Positions 35,223-43,395 of a stretch of DNA of 64,000 bases are shown here, in pieces. The notes under the pieces are model-generated. The model worked only from the letters and a program-made list of their open reading frames with translations. It was not told the DNA's origin and made no database searches. A program made the position numbers and the translations under genes. Source of the stretch: AP-16 sp963755055 (GTDB lineage: Bacteria > Pseudomonadota > Alphaproteobacteria > Rhizobiales > Xanthobacteraceae); assembly GCA_963755055.1 (NCBI GenBank), contig CAVWIS010000018.1, forward strand, positions 186,001 through 250,000, in the 5' to 3' direction. Position 1 is the stretch's first letter. Every line of letters begins with the position of its first letter.

Positions 35223-35867
35223 ATGAAGCCAGCCGCAATACTAACCAGGAGTTTGGCCTGGGCCTGCCGGCCGCTCATCGCTGCCTGCCGGAAAACTGCG
35301 ACGGTCGGCCGACGCAGCACCGGACGAATCGGTTCCGGCCGGTCCCGGCGCGCTGCCCCGCTGGTTCGCACCGCACTGCTCCTCATCGCGGGCGGCCTCC
35401 TGGCATTCGCTCCGGCGCAGGGCCACGCCGCAGGCATGGAGTGCCCCGAGGTCGGTGCCTACGGCATTCCCGATCTTCTTGGCAACGAACCTCGATTCAA
35501 TCCGGGTTCGACGGCGAGCAGTGTCGATCTCGTCAACGAGATAGACTACTTGATCTACAAGCTGCAGATCGCAAAGCCCGACATTTCATTCGCCGAATTG
35601 ACGAATGTTCTGATCGCATCCTACTGCTCGGAACTGGCACACATTCCGCGGCTGACGGCGGCCGAAAAATGGCACCGCATGCGACAATTCGATGCGACCG
35701 TGCAGCAGCAGATCGCCGCCAACACCCCGACGCCGGGGACGCTGATCATTGCCAACGTTCCGCTCCCGCCAGCGGTCTTCGGCCTGCTCCGCAGCCAGGC
35801 TGCTTCCGCTCATCAGAGCCCGGCGCAATTCATGGCCGCCATCCTGGCTCGAGCTGCGGGAAATTAA
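35223..35867 (+). CDS. Hypothetical exported protein
   Basis: 214 residues. A long basic N-region (RKTATVGRRSTGRIGSGRSRRAA) precedes the hydrophobic segment LVRTALLLIAGGLLAFAPAQGHAAG, a likely signal peptide or anchor. Mature region: MECPEVGAYGIPDLLGN, SVDLVNEIDYLIYKLQIAKPDISFAELTNVLIASYCSELA, VQQQIAANTPTPGTLIIANVPLPPAVFGLLRSQA. No family recognised. GGGAGAATAT precedes the ATG. Same strand and just downstream of the HlyD gene; could be part of that unit. Confidence 0.65.
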   Translation: MKPAAILTRSLAWACRPLIAACRKTATVGRRSTGRIGSGRSRRAAPLVRTALLLIAGGLLAFAPAQGHAAGMECPEVGAYGIPDLLGNEPRFNPGSTASSVDLVNEIDYLIYKLQIAKPDISFAELTNVLIASYCSELAHIPRLTAAEKWHRMRQFDATVQQQIAANTPTPGTLIIANVPLPPAVFGLLRSQAASAHQSPAQFMAAILARAAGN

Positions 35868-35916
35868 CGACCCGATGCGCTCCGTCCGGACGGCATCGTG
35901 AAACAGGGTTGATTCC

Positions 35917-36195
35917 ATGATCGAGCCGCATGTCGACCAACCGGCGGCGCGCAGCCGCCTTGCCGCCTTTCTGGTCCGGGAAGGGTCCTACCTTCTCATG
36001 CTGCTGCTCGCCTCGGCGTCGCCTATACCAGCATCGCACAACGGCCGATGACCACCTATTGGATGGTGCTCGTACCCTTTATCGGCATGATCTGCGTCAT
36101 CGCCGGTGGCGTGAGGTCGCTGGCCGCGATATGCACTTGCGGCTGCTCGCGACCCAGTCGTTGCATTGGCTGGACGTGATCGACGGCCTTCCGTG
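35917..36195 (+). pseudogene. Broken small membrane-protein gene
   Basis: Starts MIEPHVDQPAARSRLAAFL then VREGSYLLMLLLA. It continues in another frame as LGVAYTSIAQRPMTTYWMVLVPFIGMICVIAGG and in a third as MHLRLLATQSLHWLDVIDG, so two frame breaks occur in 280 bases. The gene then runs into the 3' end of the convergent RegA-like gene, with the expected C-terminal TM segments missing. Reads as the remains of a 3-4 TM protein. Family not identified. Confidence 0.5.
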
Positions 36196-36208
36196 GCACC
36201 CCGGCCGG

Positions 36209-36838
36209 CTACCCCGGCGCGCAGCGCGCCAAAACCCGCTGCAGCGTGCGACGATGCATGCCGAGACGCCGTGCCGTCTCCGAGACGTTGCGGCCGCTCA
36301 GCTCGTAGATGCGCTGGATGTGCTCCCAGCGCACCCGGCTGGCGGACATCGGGCTCTGCGGTGGCCCGACCTTGCGGCCGTCGACGGCCAGGAGCACCGC
36401 GGCAATGTCGTCGGCATCGGCAGGCTTGGAGAGATAGTCGACGGCGCCGCGCCGCACCGCGTTCACGGCCGTCGCAATATTGCCGTAGCCGGTCAGCACG
36501 ACGGCGCGCGCATCGGGGCGGCGCCGCGCGAGCAGCGAAACGACGTCGAGGCCGTTGCCGTCGGCGAGCCGCATGTCGACCACCGCAAAGGCGGGCGGGG
36601 CCGTCTCCACCTGTGACAGTCCATCCGCCATCGTGTCGGCCATGCGAACAGCAAAACCGCGCTGCTGCATGGCCCGGGCAAGCCGCTCCAGGAATGGCCG
36701 GTCGTCCTCGACGATAAGCAGCGAGCGATCACGGCGAAGGGGGCCGGCCGGTAGGTCGTCTGCGACGAGCCATCCCGGACTTGCAGCTGCCGGGGGACTG
36801 TCAAGCGGCCGGAATATGGCCTGTTCATTTTCTCTCAT
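36209..36838 (-). CDS. regA: ActR/PrrA/RegA-family redox response regulator
   Basis: 209 residues. Receiver: EDD at 44-46, phospho-acceptor D88 in FAVVDMRLADGNGLDVVSLL, Thr in VVLTGYGNIATAVNAV, Lys in GAVDYLSKPADADD. The C-terminal Fis-type HTH (SASRVRWEHIQRIYELSGRNVSETARRLGMHRRTLQRVLARCAPG) is the invariant hallmark of RegA/PrrA/ActR, global regulators of redox balance, respiration and often photosynthesis or nitrogen fixation. The cognate kinase RegB/PrrB/ActS is normally adjacent but is absent here; the neighbour is a broken membrane-protein gene. Possibly an orphan second copy. Confidence 0.9.
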   Translation of the reverse strand: MRENEQAIFRPLDSPPAAASPGWLVADDLPAGPLRRDRSLLIVEDDRPFLERLARAMQQRGFAVRMADTMADGLSQVETAPPAFAVVDMRLADGNGLDVVSLLARRRPDARAVVLTGYGNIATAVNAVRRGAVDYLSKPADADDIAAVLLAVDGRKVGPPQSPMSASRVRWEHIQRIYELSGRNVSETARRLGMHRRTLQRVLARCAPG

Positions 36839-37179
36839 GCTCCATCTCCATGCAGCGTGGAACTTGTCGCCGTTCCGCTGCGCGGCATGTAGAAGAATGC
36901 TCCTTTCGCGCGCATGATCGCAGCATTAATTCTTGGCAATGATTCTGAACAATTGTCCGTCGAGGATCACGAGAGACCAAATTGGTCCGAACAATCTTCA
37001 TTTGCGGTGGCGCCGATCCGGCTCTCGGCAGTAGTTGGCGCAGACTGCCGGCATGCCATCATCAGCGGGCGATGATGGCCAAACATTAACCTGGCCGACA
37101 TGTCGCGGTAACAGGAAACACTTCACTAAGCCGTCAGCGCGGCGCTACGAGCGCCAGCAACTCATGTGGAGAAAACGTC
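36839..37179. other. Divergent intergenic region, regA-like / Do protease
   Basis: 341 bases, AT-richer than its surroundings around 36920-36990 (TTAATTCTTGGCAATGATTCTGAACAATT), which would suit divergent promoters. No gene, TTTGCATAG box or FNR/FixK palindrome seen. Confidence 0.45.
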
Positions 37180-38712
37180 ATGATGGTTTCGTCTGCTCGT
37201 CTGTTGGAGAAAATGCGCGTCACTCTGACCGCGCGCCGTCTCGTTCTGCTGGCGACCGTCGCCGGCCTCGGTTCGACCGCTCTGTTCGCCGGCGCCGGCG
37301 GGCCGGGTGGAATGGTTTCCAGCTTTTCCACCGCCCAGGCCGCCCAGGCCGCCGAAGCCGCGCAGCGGCCGGCCGGCTTTGCCGATCTCGTGGAGAGGGT
37401 GAAGCCTGCAGTCATCTCGGTGCGCGTAAAATTGCATGAGGGGGCGGAGGCGATGGCCACGGATATGCCGGGCATCGAGCCCGGCTCGCCGGTCGAGCGC
37501 TTCTTCCGCCGGTTCGGGCTGCCTCAGGGAATGCCGCACGCGCAGCCGCACCGCGACTTCGCGACGGGGCAGGGGTCCGGCTTCTTCATCTCCGCCGACG
37601 GCTACGCGGTGACCAACAATCACGTCGTGGACAAGGCGGACAAGGTCGAGGTCATCACCGACGATGGCAAGACCTATACGGCCAAATTGATCGGTACCGA
37701 TGCGAAGACCGACCTGGCGCTGATCAAGGTCGACGGCCGCGACGATTTCCCGTTCGTAAAGCTCGCGGGCGCGAGCCCGCGCATCGGCGACTGGGTGGTC
37801 GCCGTCGGCAATCCGTTTGGCCTCGGCGGCACCGTGACGGCCGGCATCGTGTCGGCGCGTGGGCGCGACATCGGCGGCAGCCCCTATGACGACTACGTCC
37901 AGATCGACGCCCCAATGAACAAGGGCAATTCCGGCGGCCCAAGCTTCGACCTCGACGGCAACGTCATCGGCGTCAATACCGCGATCTTCTCGCCATCGGG
38001 AGGATCAGTGGGGATCGCCTTTGCGGTTCCCGCCGACACGGTCAAGACCGTAGTGGCCCAGCTCAAGGATAAGGGTGCGGTGACGCGCGGGTGGATCGGC
38101 GTGCAGATCCAGCCGGTTACGGCCGACATCGCCGAAAGCCTCGGGATGGAAGTCGCGCAGGGGGCGCTGGTCGCGGAGCCGCTGGCAGGCGGACCGGCTG
38201 CGAAGGCCGGCATCCTGGCTGGCGACGTCATCACCGGCCTGAACGGCCAGCCGATCAAGGATGCCCGCGATCTCGCCAGAAAGATCGCGTCGATGGGGCC
38301 CCAATCGAGCGCAAAGCTTGTTGTCCGGCGCAAGGGCAAGGAGAAGGCCGTCGAGGTGACGCTCGGTCGTCTGCCGCAGGAACGTCAGGCCCGTGCCCGC
38401 CTCGAGGAGCAGGACGGCATGGCGGCCAACGCGCCGCAGTTGGGTCTCATGCTTGCGCCGGCAGGGTCGGTGGCAGGGGCCGGCGCCGAGGGTGTGGTCG
38501 TCATCGACGTCAGCCCGGACGGGCCGGCGGCCGAACTCGGCTTCAAATCCGGGGACGTCATTCTCGACGTCGGCGGCAAGGCCGTCGCGACGCCTGCCGA
38601 TGTCCGTAAGGCGGTGGCGGAGGCTCGCGGGGCACAAAAGCGCGCCGTCCTGATGCGGGTCAAGTCCGCCGGCGGCACGAAGTTCGTGGCACTTCCGATC
38701 AGCCGAGCCTGA
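37180..38712 (+). CDS. degP: Periplasmic Do-like serine protease (DegP/HtrA family)
   Basis: 510 residues. N-terminal signal/anchor (RRLVLLATVAGLGSTALFAGAG). Trypsin-like domain with H148 in AVTNNHVVD, D178 in KTDLALIKV and S251 in MNKGNSGGPSFDLDG, followed by two PDZ domains (GWIGVQIQPVTADIAE ~residues 300-390, LGLMLAPAGSVAGAGAEGVVVIDV ~415-505). Degrades or refolds misfolded envelope proteins. GGAG lies 8 bases before ATG 37180. A hairpin follows the stop at 38743-38770. Confidence 0.93.
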   Translation: MMVSSARLLEKMRVTLTARRLVLLATVAGLGSTALFAGAGGPGGMVSSFSTAQAAQAAEAAQRPAGFADLVERVKPAVISVRVKLHEGAEAMATDMPGIEPGSPVERFFRRFGLPQGMPHAQPHRDFATGQGSGFFISADGYAVTNNHVVDKADKVEVITDDGKTYTAKLIGTDAKTDLALIKVDGRDDFPFVKLAGASPRIGDWVVAVGNPFGLGGTVTAGIVSARGRDIGGSPYDDYVQIDAPMNKGNSGGPSFDLDGNVIGVNTAIFSPSGGSVGIAFAVPADTVKTVVAQLKDKGAVTRGWIGVQIQPVTADIAESLGMEVAQGALVAEPLAGGPAAKAGILAGDVITGLNGQPIKDARDLARKIASMGPQSSAKLVVRRKGKEKAVEVTLGRLPQERQARARLEEQDGMAANAPQLGLMLAPAGSVAGAGAEGVVVIDVSPDGPAAELGFKSGDVILDVGGKAVATPADVRKAVAEARGAQKRAVLMRVKSAGGTKFVALPISRA

Positions 38713-38742
38713 TTCGGCATCGGGACCTGCGCGGAACGAGCC

Positions 38743-38770
38743 GAGAGGGCGGGCCTCAGCGCCCGCTCTC
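38743..38770 (+). terminator. Possible terminator hairpin after the Do protease gene
   Basis: GAGAGGGCGGGCCTCAGCG then CCCGCTCTC: a GC-rich imperfect stem 31 bases after the stop. No T-run, so termination strength is uncertain. Confidence 0.4.
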
Positions 38771-38788
38771 TCCTCGCAGCCCCGGCCG

Positions 38789-39034
38789 AAACAGCGCCTG
38801 GCGATCGGCCGGACCCTGCTGCGCCGGCCCGATTATCTGTTCCTCGACGAGGCCAGCGCGTCGCTCGATGAGGCCGCCGAGGGAAGGCTCTGCCAGCTGC
38901 ATCACCGCCTGCCACGAACCGCGATAGTATCGATAGCCCATCGCTCGACGCTTCATGTGTTCCACCCACGGCACCTGACGGTCGTACAGGGAACCATCCG
39001 CGGCAGTGCGATCGCTTTCAAGACAGCGAGCTGA
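38789..39034 (+). pseudogene. C-terminal relic of an SbmA/YddA-like ABC transporter
   Basis: Open frame with no start. It encodes KQRLAIGRTLLRRPDYLFLD then EASASLDEAAEGRLCQLHHR, TAIVSIAHRSTLHVFHPRHL and a stop at 39032-39034. It matches the end of the ABC signature, Walker B, D-loop and H-loop of YddA/SbmA-type fused permease-ATPases (family end typically SIGHRSTLxxFHxR). The bases before 38789 no longer encode the LSxGE motif, so only the last ~80 residues of the gene survive. Confidence 0.7.
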
Positions 39035-39102
39035 AATCATGTTGTCGCCATTCAAGGCGCTGATGAGGAGTTCTTGCTTCCCTGCGATCGCGGCACGCAT
39101 GT

Positions 39103-39529
39103 ATGGCGAAGGACGATGGGCGCCTTGAAACCATTGCGCTGTTGATCCGAGTGGCCACGGTCGATGGTCAACTGTCCGAGGCCAGACGCGCCCGCCTGAA
39201 CGAGGTCGCGAAAAATTGTTTCCGTCTGGAAGTGGCCGCAATGGCGACGCTGGTCGACCGCGCCGCCGTTGCCGAACGAGAACTCGGTCGACCTCTACCA
39301 TTTCACCAGGCGATTGAACGGGGTTCTCGACCACGCCGGCCGGCGAGCGGTGGTCCGAATGATGTGGGAGGTTCTCTGCGCCGGCGGGCGCATCAGTGGG
39401 CCCGAGAACAACGTGGTTTGGCGCGCCGCCGACCTTCTTGCCGTCTCGGGGCGCGAGCGCATCGAGCTTCGCCAGCATGCTGCTGCCAAACATGCGGTCG
39501 CACCCGCGCAATCTGGTGCGGCGGGATAG
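39103..39529 (+). pseudogene. TerB-family (tellurite-resistance-like) protein, frameshifted
   Basis: MAKDDGRLETIALLIRVATVDGQLSEARRARLNEVAKNCF is followed in the next frame by NSVDLYHFTRRLNGVLDHAG, RRAVVRMMWEVLCAGGRISG and PENNVVWRAADLLAVSGRERIELRQ. Together this is the all-helical TerB fold with the two acidic metal-site loops (DGQLSEAR, GGRISGPENN). The break is near 39275-39285 (CGAGAACTCGG). Repaired length is about 142 residues, normal for the family. Function of the family is only partly known (metal or stress related). Lies in a decayed zone between an ABC relic and the peptide-binding protein gene. Confidence 0.7.
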
Positions 39530-39583
39530 CTGCACACTGCCCGGCAGTGGTCCTCCCTAGTGTCCATTCAAATGAACGTGAAC

Positions 39584-39603
39584 AGCCGAATTTGCATTGC
39601 GCA
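39584..39603 (+). promoter_or_regulatory. TTTGCATAG box, copy F
   Basis: AGCCGAATTTGCATTGCGCA, 214 bases before the solute-binding protein gene at 39818. One core change (GCATTG). The spacing is the longest of the set. Confidence 0.45.
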
Positions 39604-39817
39604 GGGGCCCGTTCCTCCGTGCACTACTAAATGTTTTAGTCCTCGCCAACTCGCCAAAAAGCGGCGTTGCGACCCGTTGATGTAGATCGACAGATCACTC
39701 GACACCAACCGTTAATAATGCCCGAGATGTCCAGCACCGATCGGAGACTCTCGGACAGGCTATACGCGCTGACATCCGAATGTCCGCGGCAACGCGGTTG
39801 ATCATCTCGGAGACCCG

Positions 39818-41698
39818 ATGAATCTCACCCGCCGCCGCCTCCTCCATGCTGCCGGGCTCGCGGCCGCGAGCCCGGCATTCCACGTCCTCGGCATTCTGCC
39901 GAACCCCGCCGCCTCGCTCGAAGACGGCTGGCGGCATGGGCTGTCGTTGTTCGGCGATCTGCTCTACCCGCCCGGGTTTGCCCATTTCGAGTACGTCGAT
40001 CCGAATGCCCCGAAGGGCGGCAGCGCGCGCCAGTCCGCGCCGGGCATGTTCGACAACTTCAATCCGGTCGTGGCGGGCCTGAAAGGGGCGCTCGCCGTCG
40101 GCGTCGACTTCGTGCTGGAGACGTTGACTGTCCCAGCGCTTGATGAGGTGACAAGCGAGTACGGCCTCCTGGCCGAGGCCGTGAAGGTCCCGCCGGACTT
40201 TTCCCACGTGGTGTATCGGCTGCGGTCGGCGGCCCGGTGGCATGACGGCAATCCGGTCACTGCGGAGGACGTGATCTTTTCCTTCGAAGCCTTCAAGACT
40301 TATGATCCCCGGCGCGCCACCAACTTTCGCTCCGTCGTCCGGGTCGAGAAGGGCGGCGAGCGCGAGGTCACCTTCACGTTCGACCGACCGGGAAACCGCG
40401 AGCTGCCGCAGAGCGTCGGCCAGCTCCCCGTGCTGGCGAAGCATTGGTGGGAAGGGACCGACAGGCACGGCAACAAGCGGGATGTCTCGAGGACCACGAT
40501 GGAGCCGCCGCTCGGCTCTGGCCCGTACCGCGTCAAGGATTTCGCCCCGGGCCGCTCGATCGTCTACGAGCGGGTGAAGGATCACTGGGGCAGGGATCTT
40601 CCGGTCAATATCGGTCACTACAATTTCGACGAGCTGCGTTTTGAATATTTTCGCGACCCGCTGGCGTCGCGCGAGGCCTTCAAGGCCGACCACGTGGACT
40701 GGCGCGTCGAGAACAGCGCCAAGGACTGGGCGACGGCCTATGACTTCCCGGCGGTGCGGGAGAAGCGCGTGCTGCTGGAAGAATTCCCGATACGCAATGT
40801 TGGGATCATGCAAGCCTTCGTCCTCAACGGCCGGCGCGACAAGTTCAAGGACCCACGCGTCCGCCACGCCTTCAATCTCGCTCTCGATTTCGAGGAGATG
40901 AACAAGCAGATGTTCTTCGGCCAGTATCACCGTATCCCGAGCTATTTCGACGGCACCGAGCTCGCTTCCTCGGGCCTGCCGAAGGGCAAGGAACTTGAGA
41001 TTCTCGCGACCGTACGCGACAAGGTGCCGGCCGAGGCCTTCACGCAACCGTACAGGAATCCGGTCGGCGGCAACACCGACGCGGTTCGCTCGAACCTGCG
41101 CGAGGCCGCGCGTCTGTTCCGCGAGGCCGGTTACGAGGTCCGCGACACCCGGCTGGTGAACGCCAGGACCGGCGAGCCGTTCACCGTGGAGATCCTGGTC
41201 GATGATCCGACCTTCGAGAGACTGGCGCTGTTCTATCAGCCAGCTCTCGAGCGGCTCGGTATCGACGTCGCCGTGCGCAGAGTGGACGACGTCCAATATC
41301 AGAACCGGCTCCGCCAACGAGACTACGACATCATCAAGTATCTGTGGGGCGAGCCACTGTCGCCCGGCAACGAGCAGCGCGACTACTGGGGCTCGGAGGC
41401 GGCCGACACGCCGGGCTCGCCCAACTACGCCGGCATCAAGAGCCCGGCGGTCGATGCCCTGATCGATCGTGTCATCTTCGCCCGGGACCGCGAGGAACTC
41501 GTCGCCGCCACCAGGGCACTCGACCGCGTGCTCCTGTGGAATTATTACGTTGTGCCGCAATTCACCTACGGCAAGGTGCGCACCGCGCGATGGGACCGTT
41601 TCGGCCGGCCCGGCATCCTGCCGAAATACGGGCTGTCCGGATTTCCTTCAATCTGGTGGTGGGATGCCGAACGCGCCGCCAAACTCGGATCGCGTTAG
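39818..41698 (+). CDS. Extracellular solute-binding protein family 5 (YejA-like peptide binding)
   Basis: 626-residue periplasmic binding protein for an oligopeptide or similar ABC importer. The N-terminus MNLTRRRLLHAAGLAAASPAFHVLG resembles a Tat-type signal (TRRRLL). SBP_bac_5 hallmarks: DNFNPVVAG, VVYRLRSAARWHDGNPVTAEDVIFSFE, MEPPLGSGPYRVKDFAPGRSIVYERV, RNVGIMQAFVLNGRRDKFKDPRVRHAFNLALDF and a C-terminal WWW patch. Length and the YPPGFAHFEYVDPNAPKGG start match YejA (microcin C/peptide importer). No permease or ATPase genes follow, so it is an orphan here. Preceded by box F and a weak FNR-like half dyad at 39677-39690. Confidence 0.88.
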   Translation: MNLTRRRLLHAAGLAAASPAFHVLGILPNPAASLEDGWRHGLSLFGDLLYPPGFAHFEYVDPNAPKGGSARQSAPGMFDNFNPVVAGLKGALAVGVDFVLETLTVPALDEVTSEYGLLAEAVKVPPDFSHVVYRLRSAARWHDGNPVTAEDVIFSFEAFKTYDPRRATNFRSVVRVEKGGEREVTFTFDRPGNRELPQSVGQLPVLAKHWWEGTDRHGNKRDVSRTTMEPPLGSGPYRVKDFAPGRSIVYERVKDHWGRDLPVNIGHYNFDELRFEYFRDPLASREAFKADHVDWRVENSAKDWATAYDFPAVREKRVLLEEFPIRNVGIMQAFVLNGRRDKFKDPRVRHAFNLALDFEEMNKQMFFGQYHRIPSYFDGTELASSGLPKGKELEILATVRDKVPAEAFTQPYRNPVGGNTDAVRSNLREAARLFREAGYEVRDTRLVNARTGEPFTVEILVDDPTFERLALFYQPALERLGIDVAVRRVDDVQYQNRLRQRDYDIIKYLWGEPLSPGNEQRDYWGSEAADTPGSPNYAGIKSPAVDALIDRVIFARDREELVAATRALDRVLLWNYYVVPQFTYGKVRTARWDRFGRPGILPKYGLSGFPSIWWWDAERAAKLGSR

Positions 41699-41728
41699 AA
41701 GCCTCTCCCCCCGTGAGGAGGTCCCGTC

Positions 41729-41880
41729 TTGCCCGCCCTCAGGATCTACCCGAAGCGCGCGGCGCCAGCGGGGGGCATGTACGAGAACCGCCGAGGTGTG
41801 CCCCAGGACTATGCGGTGGCGGCGAGCTGGCTTCGAAGGGCGGTCGACCAGGGCCATGCCAAGTCTCAAGGCATGGTGGG
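41729..41880 (+). pseudogene. Sel1-repeat protein relic
   Basis: Encodes GGMYENRRGVPQDYAVAASW then LRRAVDQGHAKSQ, one clear Sel1 repeat (L-G-x-M-Y-x-x-G-x-G-V-P-Q-D-Y-x-x-A consensus). No further repeat, signal peptide or credible start. The frame runs on into an antisense arylsulfatase scrap (41915-41976), so this is a mosaic of relics rather than a gene. Confidence 0.6.
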
Positions 41881-41914
41881 GCCATGTATGCGGAGGTTCA
41901 TGGTGCTTGCGCTT

Positions 41915-41976
41915 CATCGCAAAGGGGGTCTGTCCGCCGTCGGGCCAGGTGAAGTTCTCGGTTCCGTTGTCGGTGG
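41915..41976 (-). pseudogene. Relic of an arylsulfatase central region
   Basis: On the minus strand encodes TDNGTENFTWPDGGQTPFAM. The 62 bases differ at one position from the matching part of arylsulfatase 5 (about 45351-45412). Similarity ends sharply on both sides. Near identity implies recent copying or gene conversion. Confidence 0.8.
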
Positions 41977-42149
41977 GGCAATTGCCCCGGGATCGCATTG
42001 GAACGGCCGGGCCCAGGCGTATAGGTCGGGATTCTCGCCGATTGGTTAAGGAACAGGAACGAGCGCTCGCCGGCTGCGACGGATGCCGGAATGGTGGCTG
42101 GTGCGCAAAAACTGCCTTGATCGTGACAAATGTGGTAAAGACTTGACGG

Positions 42150-42176
42150 CGAAGGGAAACCGTCACGCTCCCTTCG
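42150..42176 (+). other. Hairpin upstream of the secreted protein gene at 42207
   Basis: CGAAGGGA and TCCCTTCG form an 8-bp stem; AACCGTC/GACGGTT offers an alternative pairing. It lies 31 bases before the start codon. Could affect translation or be the end of upstream transcription. Confidence 0.3.
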
Positions 42177-42206
42177 ACGGTTTTGCTTCGCCGAGGGCAG
42201 TGTGCC

Positions 42207-42875
42207 ATGAACAAGTGGAGTACCCGGCTCGCATCGCTGGCGCTGCAGGTCGCTTTGATCGATCAAGCACCCGCGCAATCGCCGCCTGCACCTGACGCGG
42301 TAAGAACGATCGGTACTTGTGCTGCTGTTGAGACAACCGCCACGAATGTCGAAACAACAATCGGTTTGCGTGCTGTAGGATCATGTGAGGCCGGCGCGGT
42401 CGGCAAGCCGACCTGCACCGCCGAGATCGTCCCCAGCGCTGCCGATATCATCCTTGATGTCGCCGACACGAATAACGTGCCGCAGTGCCTGAGCTTGACG
42501 GGAGACAATTCGGATTCGTGCACTGCGACGCAGAACGGACCGGTGGTATTTCAATCACAGCGGCAGGCGACGCAGTCATTTACCGCCAGCTCCGGCAGTG
42601 TACGGATGACGACCATGATTCGTCAGATAAAGGTGCAGCAGACAACAACCGATCTGCCAGCCGCCCCGAGCTTCCCATTGAATGCAGGACGACTGTTCGA
42701 CGTGCTGAAGCACCGATCTTCCGTCGCCGTGCGGCTGGAATGCACCATGGTAGACGGTGATCATCGGATATTCGCAATCGCCGGGGATGCCGACCTAAGT
42801 CCGAACATCCGCTTCGTCTCAAAGAATTCGTCCGAGCCTACATTCGACATTCTAACCTACCGTGTGACACCATAG
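42207..42875 (+). CDS. Hypothetical secreted protein
   Basis: 222 residues from MNKWSTRLASLALQVALIDQAPAQ, a signal-peptide-like start. The mature part is Thr/Ser/Val-rich with likely beta strands (TTATNVETTIGLRAVGSCEAG, DIILDVADTNNVPQCLSLTG, RQATQSFTASSGSVRMTTMI, SVAVRLECTMVDGDHRIFAIAGD) and several Cys that could form disulfides. Base composition is lower in GC than adjacent genes, suggesting transfer. No family recognised. Upstream is a stretch of relics; downstream is another small secreted protein gene. Confidence 0.65.
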   Translation: MNKWSTRLASLALQVALIDQAPAQSPPAPDAVRTIGTCAAVETTATNVETTIGLRAVGSCEAGAVGKPTCTAEIVPSAADIILDVADTNNVPQCLSLTGDNSDSCTATQNGPVVFQSQRQATQSFTASSGSVRMTTMIRQIKVQQTTTDLPAAPSFPLNAGRLFDVLKHRSSVAVRLECTMVDGDHRIFAIAGDADLSPNIRFVSKNSSEPTFDILTYRVTP

Positions 42876-43044
42876 CAGGTGGTTCTGGGTATCGAGGCAA
42901 CCTTTGTGGTATGCTGTTGTGGCCGGCAGTGGTCCTTCACTTGCTTTTGACAGCCCTTTGGCGGCCAACCACCTGGCTGGCAAAGCGCCGGCAACAGTGT
43001 TGGGCCCGGCCATGACGAACTCCCATTGGAGATGGAGAGGACCA

Positions 43045-43293
43045 ATGCGGCGCATTACAGTAGAGGTCATTGCTGTCGTGATGGTGCTTTGCCTGGTATC
43101 GCTGCCATCACGGCGCGTCGAGGCGCTGGCCGTGAACGGGATTGTTGGAATCGCGCGCTCTTTCGATGCTGCCGATCGACCCGAAACCATCAGATGTTGC
43201 CGCTGGGGTGCGAACGGCTGGTTCGATACCTGGAGGAATTGTCGTTACTGTGGATGGTACCGCGATCATTGCCGACGGCCACATCGCCTCTGA
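43045..43293 (+). CDS. Small secreted Cys/Trp/Arg-rich protein
   Basis: 82 residues. Signal peptide MRRITVEVIAVVMVLCLVSLPSRRVEA; short mature part with CCRWGANGWFDTWRN then CRYCGWYRDHCRR at the C-terminus. Five Cys and five Trp in 60 residues. GGAGAGGACCA precedes ATG 43045. The family is unknown to me but the layout recalls other short GWxRxxxG-type exported proteins such as the one at 16156. Followed directly by a relic of the Gly-rich protein 3' end. Confidence 0.6.
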   Translation: MRRITVEVIAVVMVLCLVSLPSRRVEALAVNGIVGIARSFDAADRPETIRCCRWGANGWFDTWRNCRYCGWYRDHCRRPHRL

Positions 43294-43303
43294 CGGGGGC
43301 GCA

Positions 43304-43333
43304 CGGAGCATACGGCGCGCCCACCTGCGGATA
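43304..43333 (+). pseudogene. 30-base relic of the Gly-rich protein 3' end (32223-32540)
   Basis: Near-identical to about 32490-32519 (GCATACGGCGCGCCCACCTG shared), encoding AYGAPTCG before a stop. All other sequence of that gene is absent here. Another sign of shuffling between the two accessory segments. Confidence 0.6.
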
Positions 43334-43395
43334 GAAGCTCGACCCCCGGGACACCGGCAAAGACCGGGTCCGACCCCGATGCGAGCCGGAAATGT

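Noticed and set aside
35917..36195. The broken membrane gene as a RegB/PrrB sensor kinase remnant
   Set aside because: No H-box, and the residues (YTSIAQRPMTTYWMVLVPF, LLATQSLHWLDVI) do not resemble the RegB membrane or kinase region.
39677..39690. FNR/FixK-like TTGATGTAGATCGA before the YejA-like gene
   Set aside because: The second half-site is ATCGA rather than ATCAA; too weak to list as a site.
39695..41560. Long minus-strand open frame opposite the YejA-like gene
   Set aside because: Shadow of a clearly recognisable SBP family 5 protein on the plus strand.
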